A DNA stretch of 64,000 nucleotides from Halobacteriales archaeon. Its GTDB lineage: Archaea; Halobacteriota; Halobacteria; Halorutilales; JAHENH01. Shown in pieces: positions 54,482 through 62,774 of the stretch (within the stretch, counting starts at the first letter, position 1; each line of letters begins with the position of its first letter). A program made the position numbers and the translations under genes. Location: assembly GCA_018609935.1 (NCBI GenBank), contig JAHENH010000069.1, positions 8,648 through 72,647 on the forward strand. The letters are read 5' to 3'. Under the pieces are notes generated by a model, which ran no database searches, was not told the origin of the DNA, and worked only from the letters and a program-made list of their open reading frames with translations.

Positions 54482-55381
54482 TTATCCCGAATTTTTAATA
54501 TATCTTAATACTCCTTTTGCATCTGTTCTTAAAGTTTCCTTAGCTCTTTGTTTATCCCATAACTCATAAAAAAGATGATCTCTATCTATAATTTCTTCTA
54601 TAGCCTGTTTCTCATCTTTTGTATTTCTCCATATATCTTCAGCTTTTTCTACCCACCTAGTTAACACATCTCTGTATTTATCTAAACAATATTCTACATC
54701 CGTTCTAGACCCATAATGAGTATATAAAAGCATTTCAGGACTATAACTTCTAAATTTTTCTAAACTTTCAAGGTTCGTCTCCAAATCAAAGTTAGGAGGA
54801 GGGGTGGTTGCAATAATCTCACCACGTATAGAAACACCTGCTTCATCACCAACAAAAAGAGCTTCATCTGTTTTTTCATATAGACAAAACTGGTGAGGGG
54901 CGTGGCCGGGAGCTTCTAATACCTCTAATTCTTTACTATCTAGATCAACTATATCACCCTCCTCAACTGTTATAAACCTTTCAGAATCTATGGGTTTAAT
55001 GTCTCCATATTCATCCGCTAGACTACCTACAGCTTTATTCACACTTTCCACAAGTTTTTCTACTGTATTTGGATCAGAAAGATATTTAGCCCAACCATTA
55101 AGACATACAATTTCCGCATTATCACATCTCTGAGCCAAATACCCGGCCCCACCAGCATGGTCCAAATGAAGATGGGTAGGTATAATTAAATCGATCTCAT
55201 CATAATTAATACCTAATTCCTCTAACCCATCAAAAATATACTGCCTCCCTATTGAAGCACCTGTTTCAATTACAGCTTTTTTTTCACTATCCACTATATA
55301 AGAAGCATCATAGCGGCTACGATCCAAAAAATAAGTATCAACCATATACACATCATCAAACCCCTCTATTTTTTCAACCAT
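54482..55381 (-). CDS. Metallo-beta-lactamase fold hydrolase
   Basis: 299 residues. The metal motif is PTHLHLDHAGGAGYLA near 69, APGHAPHQFCLYE near 161 and ALFVGDEAGV near 176, with YTHYGSR near 222 as the last ligand. It groups with glyoxalase II-like or quorum-lactonase-like enzymes; substrate unknown. It is convergent with pncB across a 63-base gap containing GTCAG and CTGAC that could form a small hairpin. Confidence 0.78.
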   Translation of the reverse strand: MVEKIEGFDDVYMVDTYFLDRSRYDASYIVDSEKKAVIETGASIGRQYIFDGLEELGINYDEIDLIIPTHLHLDHAGGAGYLAQRCDNAEIVCLNGWAKYLSDPNTVEKLVESVNKAVGSLADEYGDIKPIDSERFITVEEGDIVDLDSKELEVLEAPGHAPHQFCLYEKTDEALFVGDEAGVSIRGEIIATTPPPNFDLETNLESLEKFRSYSPEMLLYTHYGSRTDVEYCLDKYRDVLTRWVEKAEDIWRNTKDEKQAIEEIIDRDHLFYELWDKQRAKETLRTDAKGVLRYIKNSG

Positions 55382-55711
55382 CCCTACAAAATAAACCTAC
55401 GTAAAACAAAAAACTAATTTTTTCCATACAAAATCACGCTACTAGATATACAACCAATTTTAAAGACTTAAACCCAGAATAGAAAAAAACATATCACATA
55501 TTAAGTCTAAACCAAATAAAACCAACTAATAAAACGCGAACTCAAAATATGTGTATCTTTCTATGTTTTACAAATGAATTTGATAAACAGGTTTTGACAC
55601 CAAGAAAAATCTATCAATGATTTTAAATTAAGTTCTTCACTTTTTGCTTGAAACAAAAAATTATTCATAAAAAATTTTAGAGATTTATGTTAAAAATACA
55701 GGTATAAACAG
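55382..55711. other. AT-rich spacer without recognised content
   Basis: 330 bases upstream of the hydrolase and downstream of the small Lrp-like gene. No open frame of note, repeat or clear hairpin was seen; only scattered TATA-like runs. Confidence 0.5.
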
Positions 55712-55948
55712 TTAGTAGACAGAAAAAGCTACATTTGTAACAGTATCTATAACACCGTCAACTGAATGGATTTTTTCTGATACTACACTAGGTAGGTCTT
55801 CTCTGTTATTTAAGTCCAACTGTGCTATAATATCGTAATCACCAGTTACAACATGTATATCTTTTACTTCATCAAGGTCACTTATCTCTTTTCCTGCATT
55901 TGAAACTTCTCCAGTCTCAGTTATTATATTTACATATGCATTAACCAT
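55712..55948 (-). CDS. Stand-alone Lrp/AsnC ligand-binding (RAM) domain protein
   Basis: 78 residues corresponding only to the effector-binding domain of Lrp regulators: VNAYVNIITETGEVSNAGKEISDLDEVKDIHVVTGDYDIIAQLDL, then SEKIHSVDGVIDTVTNV. There is no DNA-binding domain. Such proteins make oligomers that bind amino acids and modulate Lrp family regulators. Stand-alone gene. Confidence 0.88.
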   Translation of the reverse strand: MVNAYVNIITETGEVSNAGKEISDLDEVKDIHVVTGDYDIIAQLDLNNREDLPSVVSEKIHSVDGVIDTVTNVAFSVY

Positions 55949-56004
55949 AATGGTATTTTTATACTATAATTTAATTAATCTTCGGAAGCATACAAAAAAA
56001 TAAT

Positions 56005-56289
56005 TTAATATCGTATTTCAAATCCATCAATACCGTTAGGGCCTTCCCAGCTAACATCTATATCCTCAACATTAGCTTGAGGGCTTCCCTCCCAACACCA
56101 GTCTATTATTTTTTCTATATCCTTACGTTCCCCCTCAAAAACAGCTTCAACTCTTCCATCATTGAGGTTTTTAACCCAACCATCAATTCCTATCTGTGCA
56201 GCCATTTCCTTTGTATTTGCTCTATAAAAAACTCCCTGGACCTTGCCAGAAATAAAAACATGAGCTCGTTCTCTATTCTCTTCCTCCAT
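56005..56289 (-). CDS. acyP: Acylphosphatase
   Basis: 94 residues of the small alpha/beta fold. RAHVFISGKVQGVFYRANT near 8 includes the catalytic Arg, and GWVKNLNDGRVEAVFEGE near 37 the catalytic Asn. Cleaves acyl phosphates such as carbamoyl or aminoacyl phosphate. The stop is just after FEIRY. Confidence 0.94.
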   Translation of the reverse strand: MEEENRERAHVFISGKVQGVFYRANTKEMAAQIGIDGWVKNLNDGRVEAVFEGERKDIEKIIDWCWEGSPQANVEDIDVSWEGPNGIDGFEIRY

Positions 56290-56471
56290 GTTTTCTTATA
56301 TAAACTAGCAAACAAAAATTCTATCTTAATGTAATCTATATGGAGGTAGAAATACCAATAAAATCTTCTTCTTTGGATAGATTAGAAGTCGTACTTTTAT
56401 AGAATACAAAGTCTTTAAATTTAACCCATAGATTCAAAATATGTAAAGGTGTTATAACAAAAAGATAAAGA

Positions 56472-56699
56472 TTATAAAAAATTATTGATTCTTTCCATCA
56501 ACTTTGATACCATATACTGTATATCATTGTATATCTGGCTGTTAACAATTTTCTGTGTTCCTTGATCCATATAATAATCTATATATGGTTGTATTTCACC
56601 AAAAACAATATATACTACTGCAATCAGTAGTAGAAAAAAAGCAGCTCCTAAAATACCATATATAAATCCTTGTAGAGTTTTTCTATATTCTTTATTCAT
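56472..56699 (-). CDS. Small single-pass membrane protein, unknown function
   Basis: 75 residues with a positively charged start (MNKEYRKTLQG), a strong hydrophobic helix (about 12-33, FIYGILGAAFFLLLIAVVYIVF) and a soluble amphipathic C-terminus. No family recognised. ATG 56699. Conservation would be needed to confirm it, but the start and hydrophobic pattern look genuine. Confidence 0.5.
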   Translation of the reverse strand: MNKEYRKTLQGFIYGILGAAFFLLLIAVVYIVFGEIQPYIDYYMDQGTQKIVNSQIYNDIQYMVSKLMERINNFL

Positions 56700-56874
56700 A
56701 ACTAATTGTTTATTTTTGTTGTACTTTCAAGTTTTGTCAGCCTTATGTCCGACTGGTAGAAATAGATACCTATATATTCGAAAATAATTATAAACTAAAT
56801 TATTTTTTCTATATATTATTTGGTTTTTTGGATGTTATAGATAATAGGATAACTATGTATAAAGGTTAGTTGTC

Positions 56875-56946
56875 TGGACCCGCCGGGACTTGAACCCAGG
56901 GCCTCCTGCTTGCGAAGCAGGCGTTCTGCCACTGAACTACGAGCCC
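56875..56946 (-). tRNA. tRNA-Ala with anticodon CGC
   Basis: 72 bases fold into a complete cloverleaf on the minus strand. Acceptor stem GGGCTCG pairs with CGGGTCC and includes the G3-U70 pair, the hallmark of tRNA-Ala. The anticodon loop is TTCGCAA (anticodon CGC, reading GCG), on a CCTGC/GCAGG stem. The T arm has GGTTCAAGTC. Discriminator A73; CCA is not encoded. No intron. Confidence 0.97.
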
Positions 56947-57148
56947 ATGAAAAAGAATTGTTTTATTAGTTTTTATATTTCTATTCTTTGTTAGTATTTA
57001 TATGTCATATTTTTTAAAAGAGTTTTATATGTTAGATATAAAAGTTGTTTTTATTTAGTTTTATTTGTTTTATAGATATTAAGTTGTATAAATGTTTTAG
57101 GTAATATAGAAAATAGTTAATAGTTCGATTTTAAGATGGATATATTTT

Positions 57149-57457
57149 TTAATCTTCTAGCTCTATTTCTATTGATACTTCTTGCGGGACCTGTACTCGC
57201 ATTAGTTGTCTTAGTGCGCGTTCATTAGCTTCTAGGTCTATTAGTCTTTTGTGGACTCTCATTTCCCAGTGGTCCCATGTAGCATTCCCTTCTCCATCCG
57301 GGCTTTTTCGTATTGGTACTTCTAAATCTTTTGTTGGTAGTGGGACTGGCCCGGAGAACTCTACTCCTGTTCTCTCTGCTATTTCTGTTATCTCATCAGC
57401 TACTTCATCCAGTTCTTCATGGTCTGTACCTGAAAGGCGGACTCTAGCTTTCTGCAT
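57149..57457 (-). CDS. rpsJ: Ribosomal protein uS10
   Basis: 102 residues: [41 protein letters not shown], then the long loop and [38 protein letters not shown], the universal small-subunit protein. It lies 35 bases after EF-1-alpha on the same strand, the conserved archaeal order. Confidence 0.97.
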   Translation of the reverse strand: MQKARVRLSGTDHEELDEVADEITEIAERTGVEFSGPVPLPTKDLEVPIRKSPDGEGNATWDHWEMRVHKRLIDLEANERALRQLMRVQVPQEVSIEIELED

Positions 57458-57492
57458 CTATTTCCTACTCTACTTCTACCTTGTCGTGTAAC

Positions 57493-58761
57493 TTATTCTT
57501 TTTCTTCTACTTCTCTTACTTGTCCTGCAGCGATGGTTTGTCCCATGTCTCGGATAGCAAAGGATCCGAGTTGTGGTATTTCGCTTGTAGGTTCTATAGA
57601 GAGTGGTTTTTGTGGGCGGACTTTTACTACTGCTGCGTCTCCTGGTTCTACGTAGTCTGGATTCTCTTCTACTGATTCCATTGTTGATGGATCTAGTTTT
57701 TGTCTTATTTCTTCTATTGTACATGCTACTTGTGCTGTGTGTGCGTGGAATACTGGTGTATATCCTTCTGTTAGTACTGATGGGTGTTGCATGACTACTA
57801 TTTGTGCTACAAATGTTTCGGCTACTGTAGGTGGGTTTTCTGCTGGTCCGCAGACATCTCCTCGTCTTATATCATCTTTCCCTATACCTCTAACGTTAAA
57901 TCCTACGTTGTCACCTGGACCTGCTTGTTCTATTTCTTCATGGTGCATTTCTATGGTTTTTACTTCACCGCTTTCTCCAGCGGGTTCAAATGCTACCATG
58001 TCTCCGTTTTTCATTGTTCCTGTTTCTACTCTTCCGACAGGTACTGTACCTATACCTGATATGGAGTATACGTCTTGTATTGGTAGTCTTAGTGGAAGAT
58101 CTACGGGTTCATCTCCTCTTTCTAGTTTGTCTAGTGATTCTAGTACTGTAGGTCCATCATACCATGAGGTTTCGTCTGAGATTTCTGATACGTTTGTCCC
58201 TTCAAATGCTGAGATTGGTATAAATGTAACTTTGTCGGTGCTGAATCCTACAGTTCCAAGTAAGTTTTCTACTTCACCCTTTGTTTTTGCAAATTCATTT
58301 TCGTCATAGTCTACAGCGTCCATCTTGTTTATACAGATTACCATCTCGTTTATTCCAAGCGTCCTAGAGAGGAAGACGTGTTCTCTTGTTTGGGGTTGTA
58401 CACCGTCTTGTACGTCTACTACTAGTACTGCGTTGTCTGCTTGTGAGGTACCTGTAATCATGTTTTTAACGAAGTCTCTATGTCCTGGTGCGTCAATTAT
58501 AGTGAAATAGTTATCGTCTGTTTCGAATTCTTGGTGTGCTATATCTATAGTTAGTCCTCGTTCTCTTTCTTCCTCTAGGCTATCCATTGCGTAAGCCAAT
58601 TCAAAACCTTCTTTTCCTTTTTCTTGTGCTTCTTCTTTATATTCTTCAACCTCTCTTTCCTCTATTGCTCCTGTTTCTAACAACAATCTCCCTACCAACG
58701 TGGATTTTCCGTGATCCACATGGCCTATTATCGCTAGGTTGATATGAGGTTTCTCTGCCAT
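57493..58761 (-). CDS. tuf: Elongation factor 1-alpha
   Basis: 422 residues. G1 GHVDHGKS at 13-20, the [11 protein letters not shown] switch I region near 74, DAPGHRDF near 90 (G3) and NKMDAVD near 145 (G4), followed by the two beta-barrel domains ([18 protein letters not shown] and [27 protein letters not shown]). Delivers aminoacyl-tRNA. Start ATG 58761 with a TATA box at 58785-58792 places transcription start at the ATG. Confidence 0.97.
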   Translation of the reverse strand: MAEKPHINLAIIGHVDHGKSTLVGRLLLETGAIEEREVEEYKEEAQEKGKEGFELAYAMDSLEEERERGLTIDIAHQEFETDDNYFTIIDAPGHRDFVKNMITGTSQADNAVLVVDVQDGVQPQTREHVFLSRTLGINEMVICINKMDAVDYDENEFAKTKGEVENLLGTVGFSTDKVTFIPISAFEGTNVSEISDETSWYDGPTVLESLDKLERGDEPVDLPLRLPIQDVYSISGIGTVPVGRVETGTMKNGDMVAFEPAGESGEVKTIEMHHEEIEQAGPGDNVGFNVRGIGKDDIRRGDVCGPAENPPTVAETFVAQIVVMQHPSVLTEGYTPVFHAHTAQVACTIEEIRQKLDPSTMESVEENPDYVEPGDAAVVKVRPQKPLSIEPTSEIPQLGSFAIRDMGQTIAAGQVREVEEKE

Positions 58762-58784
58762 CTATTCGGAATTGAAGTGGATAG

Positions 58785-58792
58785 CTTATAAG
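58785..58792 (-). promoter_or_regulatory. TATA box of the EF-1-alpha gene
   Basis: On the minus strand CTTATAAG is centred about 27 bases before the ATG, the standard archaeal distance to the transcription start, so the message is expected to be leaderless. Confidence 0.55.
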
Positions 58793-58996
58793 ATTAACTT
58801 TACTTATTTGTTAATTAATAAGAAAATATTTTTAAAAAACCATTATTTGGCAGTTAAACCAGATATCCAACCATCTTAAATCTTTAATTATAATTTAATA
58901 ATTAAAAGATAAATATCTGAAAAAAAAATAAAAATATTACTAAATCCATTATTTAAACACGAGAAATAAAATTTATAGAGTTTTATTCAAAAATTG

Positions 58997-59101
58997 TTAT
59001 TCCTCGGAATAATCTATAGCTACTATAGAAAAAATATAAGTAAATATAATTATAGCTAATACAACTATTACTAACGATATAAGCTGTAGCTCGATAGACA
59101 T
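58997..59101 (-). CDS. Candidate 34-residue membrane micropeptide
   Basis: In the 393-base spacer between EF-1-alpha and riboflavin synthase there is a minus-strand ATG (59101) opening 34 codons to TAA at 58997-58999. The product starts MSIELQ, has one hydrophobic helix of about 23 residues (LISLVIVVLAIIIFTYIFSIVAI) and ends DYSEE, a sensible topology for a tail-anchored or single-pass microprotein. It is divergent from ribE. There is no ribosome binding site I can defend and no known family. The rest of the spacer (58762-58980) is AT-rich without features apart from the EF-1-alpha promoter. Confidence 0.4.
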   Translation of the reverse strand: MSIELQLISLVIVVLAIIIFTYIFSIVAIDYSEE

Positions 59102-59154
59102 AGAGACTAATCATTTCCAGATAAACAAAAAAGCTCCGAGTTCTATCTACAAAT

Positions 59155-59727
59155 ATGTTTACAGGTATAATTGAAGAAACAGGAAAAATAACAGACATAA
59201 AGAAAACAAATGGAGGAAGAAGAATAGCCATCCAAACATCACTGAATCTAGAGGTAGGAAGAAGTATCTCAGTAAACGGAGCCTGTTTAACTGTAGAAAA
59301 AACAGAAGAAAAGAAATTTAGATCATTTTTATCCAATGAAACATTAGAAAAAACCCATTTCAGCTCTATAAAAAAAGGAGATATAGTTAATCTAGAAAGA
59401 GCTCTTTCAGCCCAAGGACGATTCGAAGGCCATATCGTACAAGGACATGTTGACACAACCACAAAAATCACAGAAATAAAAAAAGACGGAAACAGCTGGA
59501 TATATAGCTTTGAACTACCAGAAAAACACTCAAAATATATAGTCGAAAAAGGATCCATAGCAATAGAAGGAATAAGTCTAACAATAGCATCTATATACAA
59601 CAAAAAATTTGATATATCAATAATCCCAGAAACATACAAAATAACAAACCTATCAAATAAAAACGAGAAAGACCCTGTAAACATAGAAATAGACATAATA
59701 GCTAAATACATCGAAAACCTCATCTAA
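59155..59727 (+). CDS. ribE: Riboflavin synthase alpha chain, bacterial type
   Basis: 190 residues in two lumazine-binding barrels: MFTGIIEETGKIT opens the first, with SISVNGACLTVE near 38, and FEGHIVQGHVDTTTKI near 89 opens the second, with GSIAIEGISLTIASI near 136. It dismutates lumazine to riboflavin. Most archaea use an unrelated riboflavin synthase (RibC); this bacterial-type enzyme is as found in halophiles. Partner RibH is at 23037. Confidence 0.96.
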   Translation: MFTGIIEETGKITDIKKTNGGRRIAIQTSLNLEVGRSISVNGACLTVEKTEEKKFRSFLSNETLEKTHFSSIKKGDIVNLERALSAQGRFEGHIVQGHVDTTTKITEIKKDGNSWIYSFELPEKHSKYIVEKGSIAIEGISLTIASIYNKKFDISIIPETYKITNLSNKNEKDPVNIEIDIIAKYIENLI

Positions 59728-60055
59728 TACCACCTCACCTAACTAAAAAAACTAGCCTCCGTTAGGGATCTGTAATACTAAAAACATAAAAATTAGTATC
59801 TATAGGTTGACATCCTCACCCTCCTAAAGGCGCGGATATTCTCCTGTAGCTTCTATAGTTCCTGATAAACAATCTAGATATCTATTTTTATTAAATCAAA
59901 AGCAGTATTCCGAAGATATATATTTTTTGACATAAAAAAGGATTTAGCTTTTGTAGGCGAATTTTGCCCGTTTTCAAAGACCAAGCCAACGACGAAAGAC
60001 AATGGTTAGTAATTTTATGTGGTTTGTAATGGAGACCAAATAAGATCTCTTCTTT
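59728..60055. repeat. Spacer with an insertion-element right-end remnant
   Basis: The 328-base spacer holds no gene. At 59807-59846 a stretch GACATCCTCACCCTCCTAAAG followed by CGCGGATATTCTCCTG matches in order the remnant at 10146-10184 and the 36409-36440 region, and resembles IS200/IS605 right ends. A shorter CCTCCGTTAGGG lies at 59756-59767. The rest is AT-rich. Confidence 0.4.
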
Positions 60056-60742
60056 TCAGGTAGACGGAGGTGACTCTAGTAATGTTAGGTAATGTCCGTC
60101 TGGATCTTTTATCTGAACTCCTTGCTTAATATTTTCCACAGATAATGCTTCTTTTTTTATCTCTTGAGGTATTTGATCAGTATTCTCTACTTTAAAACCC
60201 ATATCTACATGTAGTCCCCCTTGTCCTCCTGCAATACCTATATGTGGCTCCCAAACTTCAAGATCTAAAGCATTTGATATGAGACGCTCCCTAGGTCTTT
60301 TATCTTGGGAATCAAGGCTGTCCATACCTAACTTTTTGTAAAATTTTATAGATTTTTTTAGGTCCTCCACTTCTAAAACTATTTCAAAGATGCCATCAAG
60401 TCCCTTATTTTGTCCTCTTTCCCCAATTTCTACACAGTTACATAATGTGTCATAAAAATACAAGCTCTTACTATTTTTAAAATCACGTTCTTCTACAATA
60501 CAATCTTTTAATCTATTACGCCATTTCTCATATCCTCCTGTAGAAAATGCAAAATGAGTATGTACTCCGCCTCTAGGAACAGTACTAGGTGCTCTCAAAA
60601 TAAGATTTGTATCCCCCACTTTAAATACTATTTCATTATCATTTTCATCCTCTATATCAAGGTTTAATTTTTCAGAATAAAACTTTCTAGATTCATCCAA
60701 TGATTTGGCCTCAAGACCCAACCAAAGAAGCTTAGATAACAT
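60056..60742 (-). CDS. Two-domain VOC (glyoxalase/dioxygenase superfamily) protein
   Basis: 228 residues made of two vicinal-oxygen-chelate modules: LLWLGLEAKSLDESRKFYSEKLNLDIE near 5 and IFEIVLEVEDLKKSIKFYKKLGMD near 118. Candidate metal ligands are His in GGVHTHFAF, Glu in CVEIGE, His in GLHVDMGFKV and Glu in LTLLES. The substrate is unknown. Ends with the phosphoesterase gene upstream on the same strand, 5 bases away. Confidence 0.82.
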   Translation of the reverse strand: MLSKLLWLGLEAKSLDESRKFYSEKLNLDIEDENDNEIVFKVGDTNLILRAPSTVPRGGVHTHFAFSTGGYEKWRNRLKDCIVEERDFKNSKSLYFYDTLCNCVEIGERGQNKGLDGIFEIVLEVEDLKKSIKFYKKLGMDSLDSQDKRPRERLISNALDLEVWEPHIGIAGGQGGLHVDMGFKVENTDQIPQEIKKEALSVENIKQGVQIKDPDGHYLTLLESPPST

Positions 60743-60747
60743 TCTAT

Positions 60748-61248
60748 TTATTTCTCTAAAACATCTACATTTACTTCTCTCTTTTCTACTCTAACACTCA
60801 TCATAGACGTACTAGTTGCAGGAGCAGCCCCCGTACAACTACCAGGATTTAATATTCTTACTCCGTCAACTACTGTATCCATAATTTCATGGGTATGACC
60901 AGCTATCCCAATCACATTATATTTATCTATATTAGCCTGGTTTCCTACTAAATCCCTAACTCTATTTTTATATGTTCTAGAAGGACCTGTACCATGAGTT
61001 ATAATGAACTGTACTCCTTCTATCTCTAAAGAATTAACGTCAGGAAGATTAGTAGAAAAAGAATCCATGTTTCCCGAAATACATACTAAATTCGAAATTT
61101 GCTGAAAATCTTTGAAAGCTTCTTTACTGTCAAAATCACCAACATGTATAGTATAATCAGATTTTTTAATATTTTCAACCACCCAGCTAGGGATTTCAGA
61201 CGCTCTAGATGGTATATGAGAATCACTAACTAAAGCTATATTTTCCAT
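60748..61248 (-). CDS. YfcE-like metallophosphoesterase
   Basis: About 166 residues from ATG 61248 (an upstream TTG at 61266 is the longer option). Metal sites: LVSDSHIPSRA near 6, HVGDFDS near 36, CISGNMDSF near 57, THGTG near 84 and AGHTHE near 118 with NPGSC. A non-specific phosphodiesterase by family. It runs directly into the VOC gene. Confidence 0.88.
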   Translation of the reverse strand: MENIALVSDSHIPSRASEIPSWVVENIKKSDYTIHVGDFDSKEAFKDFQQISNLVCISGNMDSFSTNLPDVNSLEIEGVQFIITHGTGPSRTYKNRVRDLVGNQANIDKYNVIGIAGHTHEIMDTVVDGVRILNPGSCTGAAPATSTSMMSVRVEKREVNVDVLEK

Positions 61249-61394
61249 ATATAATATAGGACACAATATAATAACAATACAGTTAACTTAGAAATCCCTT
61301 CCTCAAAAAGGACACATATGAGAAGATGGATGATATTTTTATTCTAATATTTAGATATCTTTATAGTTTTTATAGAAATATCTAATAATATAGG

Positions 61395-62564
61395 ATGGAG
61401 GAAAAACCTGTAGTTACATGTTTTATACAGAACTGTGGAGATATTCTATTATTATATAGGGAAGATGATCTTTCTTCATATCCAAATAGGTGGAGTGGAG
61501 TATCTGGATATATAGAATATACTGAAGATGGATCCAGGGAAAAACCAAAAAAAACTGCACTTAGAGAGATAAGAGAAGAGACTGGTCTTAGTGAGGATGA
61601 AGTTGATATCATAAAGAAAGGTAAGTCTTTTTTTGTGGAAGACAGTTCATTAGGAAAAAAATGGGAGATATATCCTTTTCTTTTTAACTCGGATAGAAGA
61701 AATATAGATATAAATTGGGAATCAAAGAAAGCAGAATGGGTTCAACCTAGTGAGATATTATGTCGTAAAACAGTACCAAGTTTATGGAGATCATATAAGA
61801 AAGTATCACCTACAATAGCGGATTTAATAGAGGAAAGTAGACATGGATCATCATATATTTTAGCTAGGTCTATCGAGCTAATTAGAGATGAAGCAGCTGA
61901 AATGATGGAAAAAACCAATGATAAAGATGGAATAGATAAGTTAAAAAATCTTGGAAATAAAATTATAGATTCATATCCTTCTATGGCTGCATTATCTAAT
62001 AGAATAAAAAAGATAACAAATGAAAAATCTATTAGGAAAATAAAAGAAAACGCGGAAAAGGATCTTAAGGAAGTTTTAAAAGCAAATAAAGACGCTGCTA
62101 AAGCGGCGAAAAAAATAGTTTCGGGAAAAACTGTTTTAACTATATCAAGATCTGAAACTGTTAGAAGAGCGTTGGAGGAGGATACAGCAAAAGAAATATA
62201 TATATCAGAATCTAGGCCTGGAAAAGAGGGAATCGAGTTTGGAGATGTTCTTTCCGCAGAAGTTATATATGATTCTGAAATACCTAAGATAGTATCAAAG
62301 ATAGATCTTGTATTAATTGGTGCAGATTCTTTATTATTAAATGGAGATGTTATAAACAAGGTTGGTAGTATGTCTGGGGCTTTAGCTGCAAAACGTGAAG
62401 GAATTCCATTTTATGTTGTTGCATCTACAGATAAAATAAAAAAGGAAAATATAGGGAAAAAAGAAAAATCGGATATCTTTGAAATAATACCTTCAGATCT
62501 AGTTACAAAAATAATAACTGAAAAAGGAATATTCACCCCAAATAAATTGGAATCAGTTATATAA
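61395..62564 (+). CDS. NUDIX hydrolase fused to an eIF2B-alpha-like domain
   Basis: 389 residues. Residues 1 to about 130 are a NUDIX domain: the box is REIREETGLSEDEVDI near 56, with the Gly of GVSGYIEYTEDG upstream, though the first glycine spacing is unusual. Residues from about 145 are an eIF2B-alpha/MtnA-type fold with SYPSMAALSNRI near 196, VLTISRSETVRRAL near 248, ISESRPGKEG near 274, LIGADSLLLNGDVINKVGSMSGALAAKREGIPFYV near 314. The eIF2B-like domain is more like a sugar-phosphate isomerase (ribose 1,5-bisphosphate isomerase relative) than a translation factor. The fusion suggests a nucleotide or sugar phosphate substrate; activity is inferred. Confidence 0.85.
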   Translation: MEEKPVVTCFIQNCGDILLLYREDDLSSYPNRWSGVSGYIEYTEDGSREKPKKTALREIREETGLSEDEVDIIKKGKSFFVEDSSLGKKWEIYPFLFNSDRRNIDINWESKKAEWVQPSEILCRKTVPSLWRSYKKVSPTIADLIEESRHGSSYILARSIELIRDEAAEMMEKTNDKDGIDKLKNLGNKIIDSYPSMAALSNRIKKITNEKSIRKIKENAEKDLKEVLKANKDAAKAAKKIVSGKTVLTISRSETVRRALEEDTAKEIYISESRPGKEGIEFGDVLSAEVIYDSEIPKIVSKIDLVLIGADSLLLNGDVINKVGSMSGALAAKREGIPFYVVASTDKIKKENIGKKEKSDIFEIIPSDLVTKIITEKGIFTPNKLESVI

Positions 62565-62774
62565 AAATATAGAAAAAATATATTAAGACATAATTGGTGT
62601 TTATATAAGGATATTAAGATGATCTCTTTTAGTATATTTGGATATATAATTAATTTTTTAATATAATATTTTATTTTTTTAAAAGATATATAGAGGTTAT
62701 TGGTATTTTTTTGTTTTTGAAAATATAAAACGAGAGCACAAACGTCTATATAGTAGGAGTTCTGTAACACGATC

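Noticed and set aside
58983..59723. 246-residue minus-strand frame
   Set aside because: It is antisense to ribE, which is a clear gene; its sequence is a hydrophobic shadow lacking a family.
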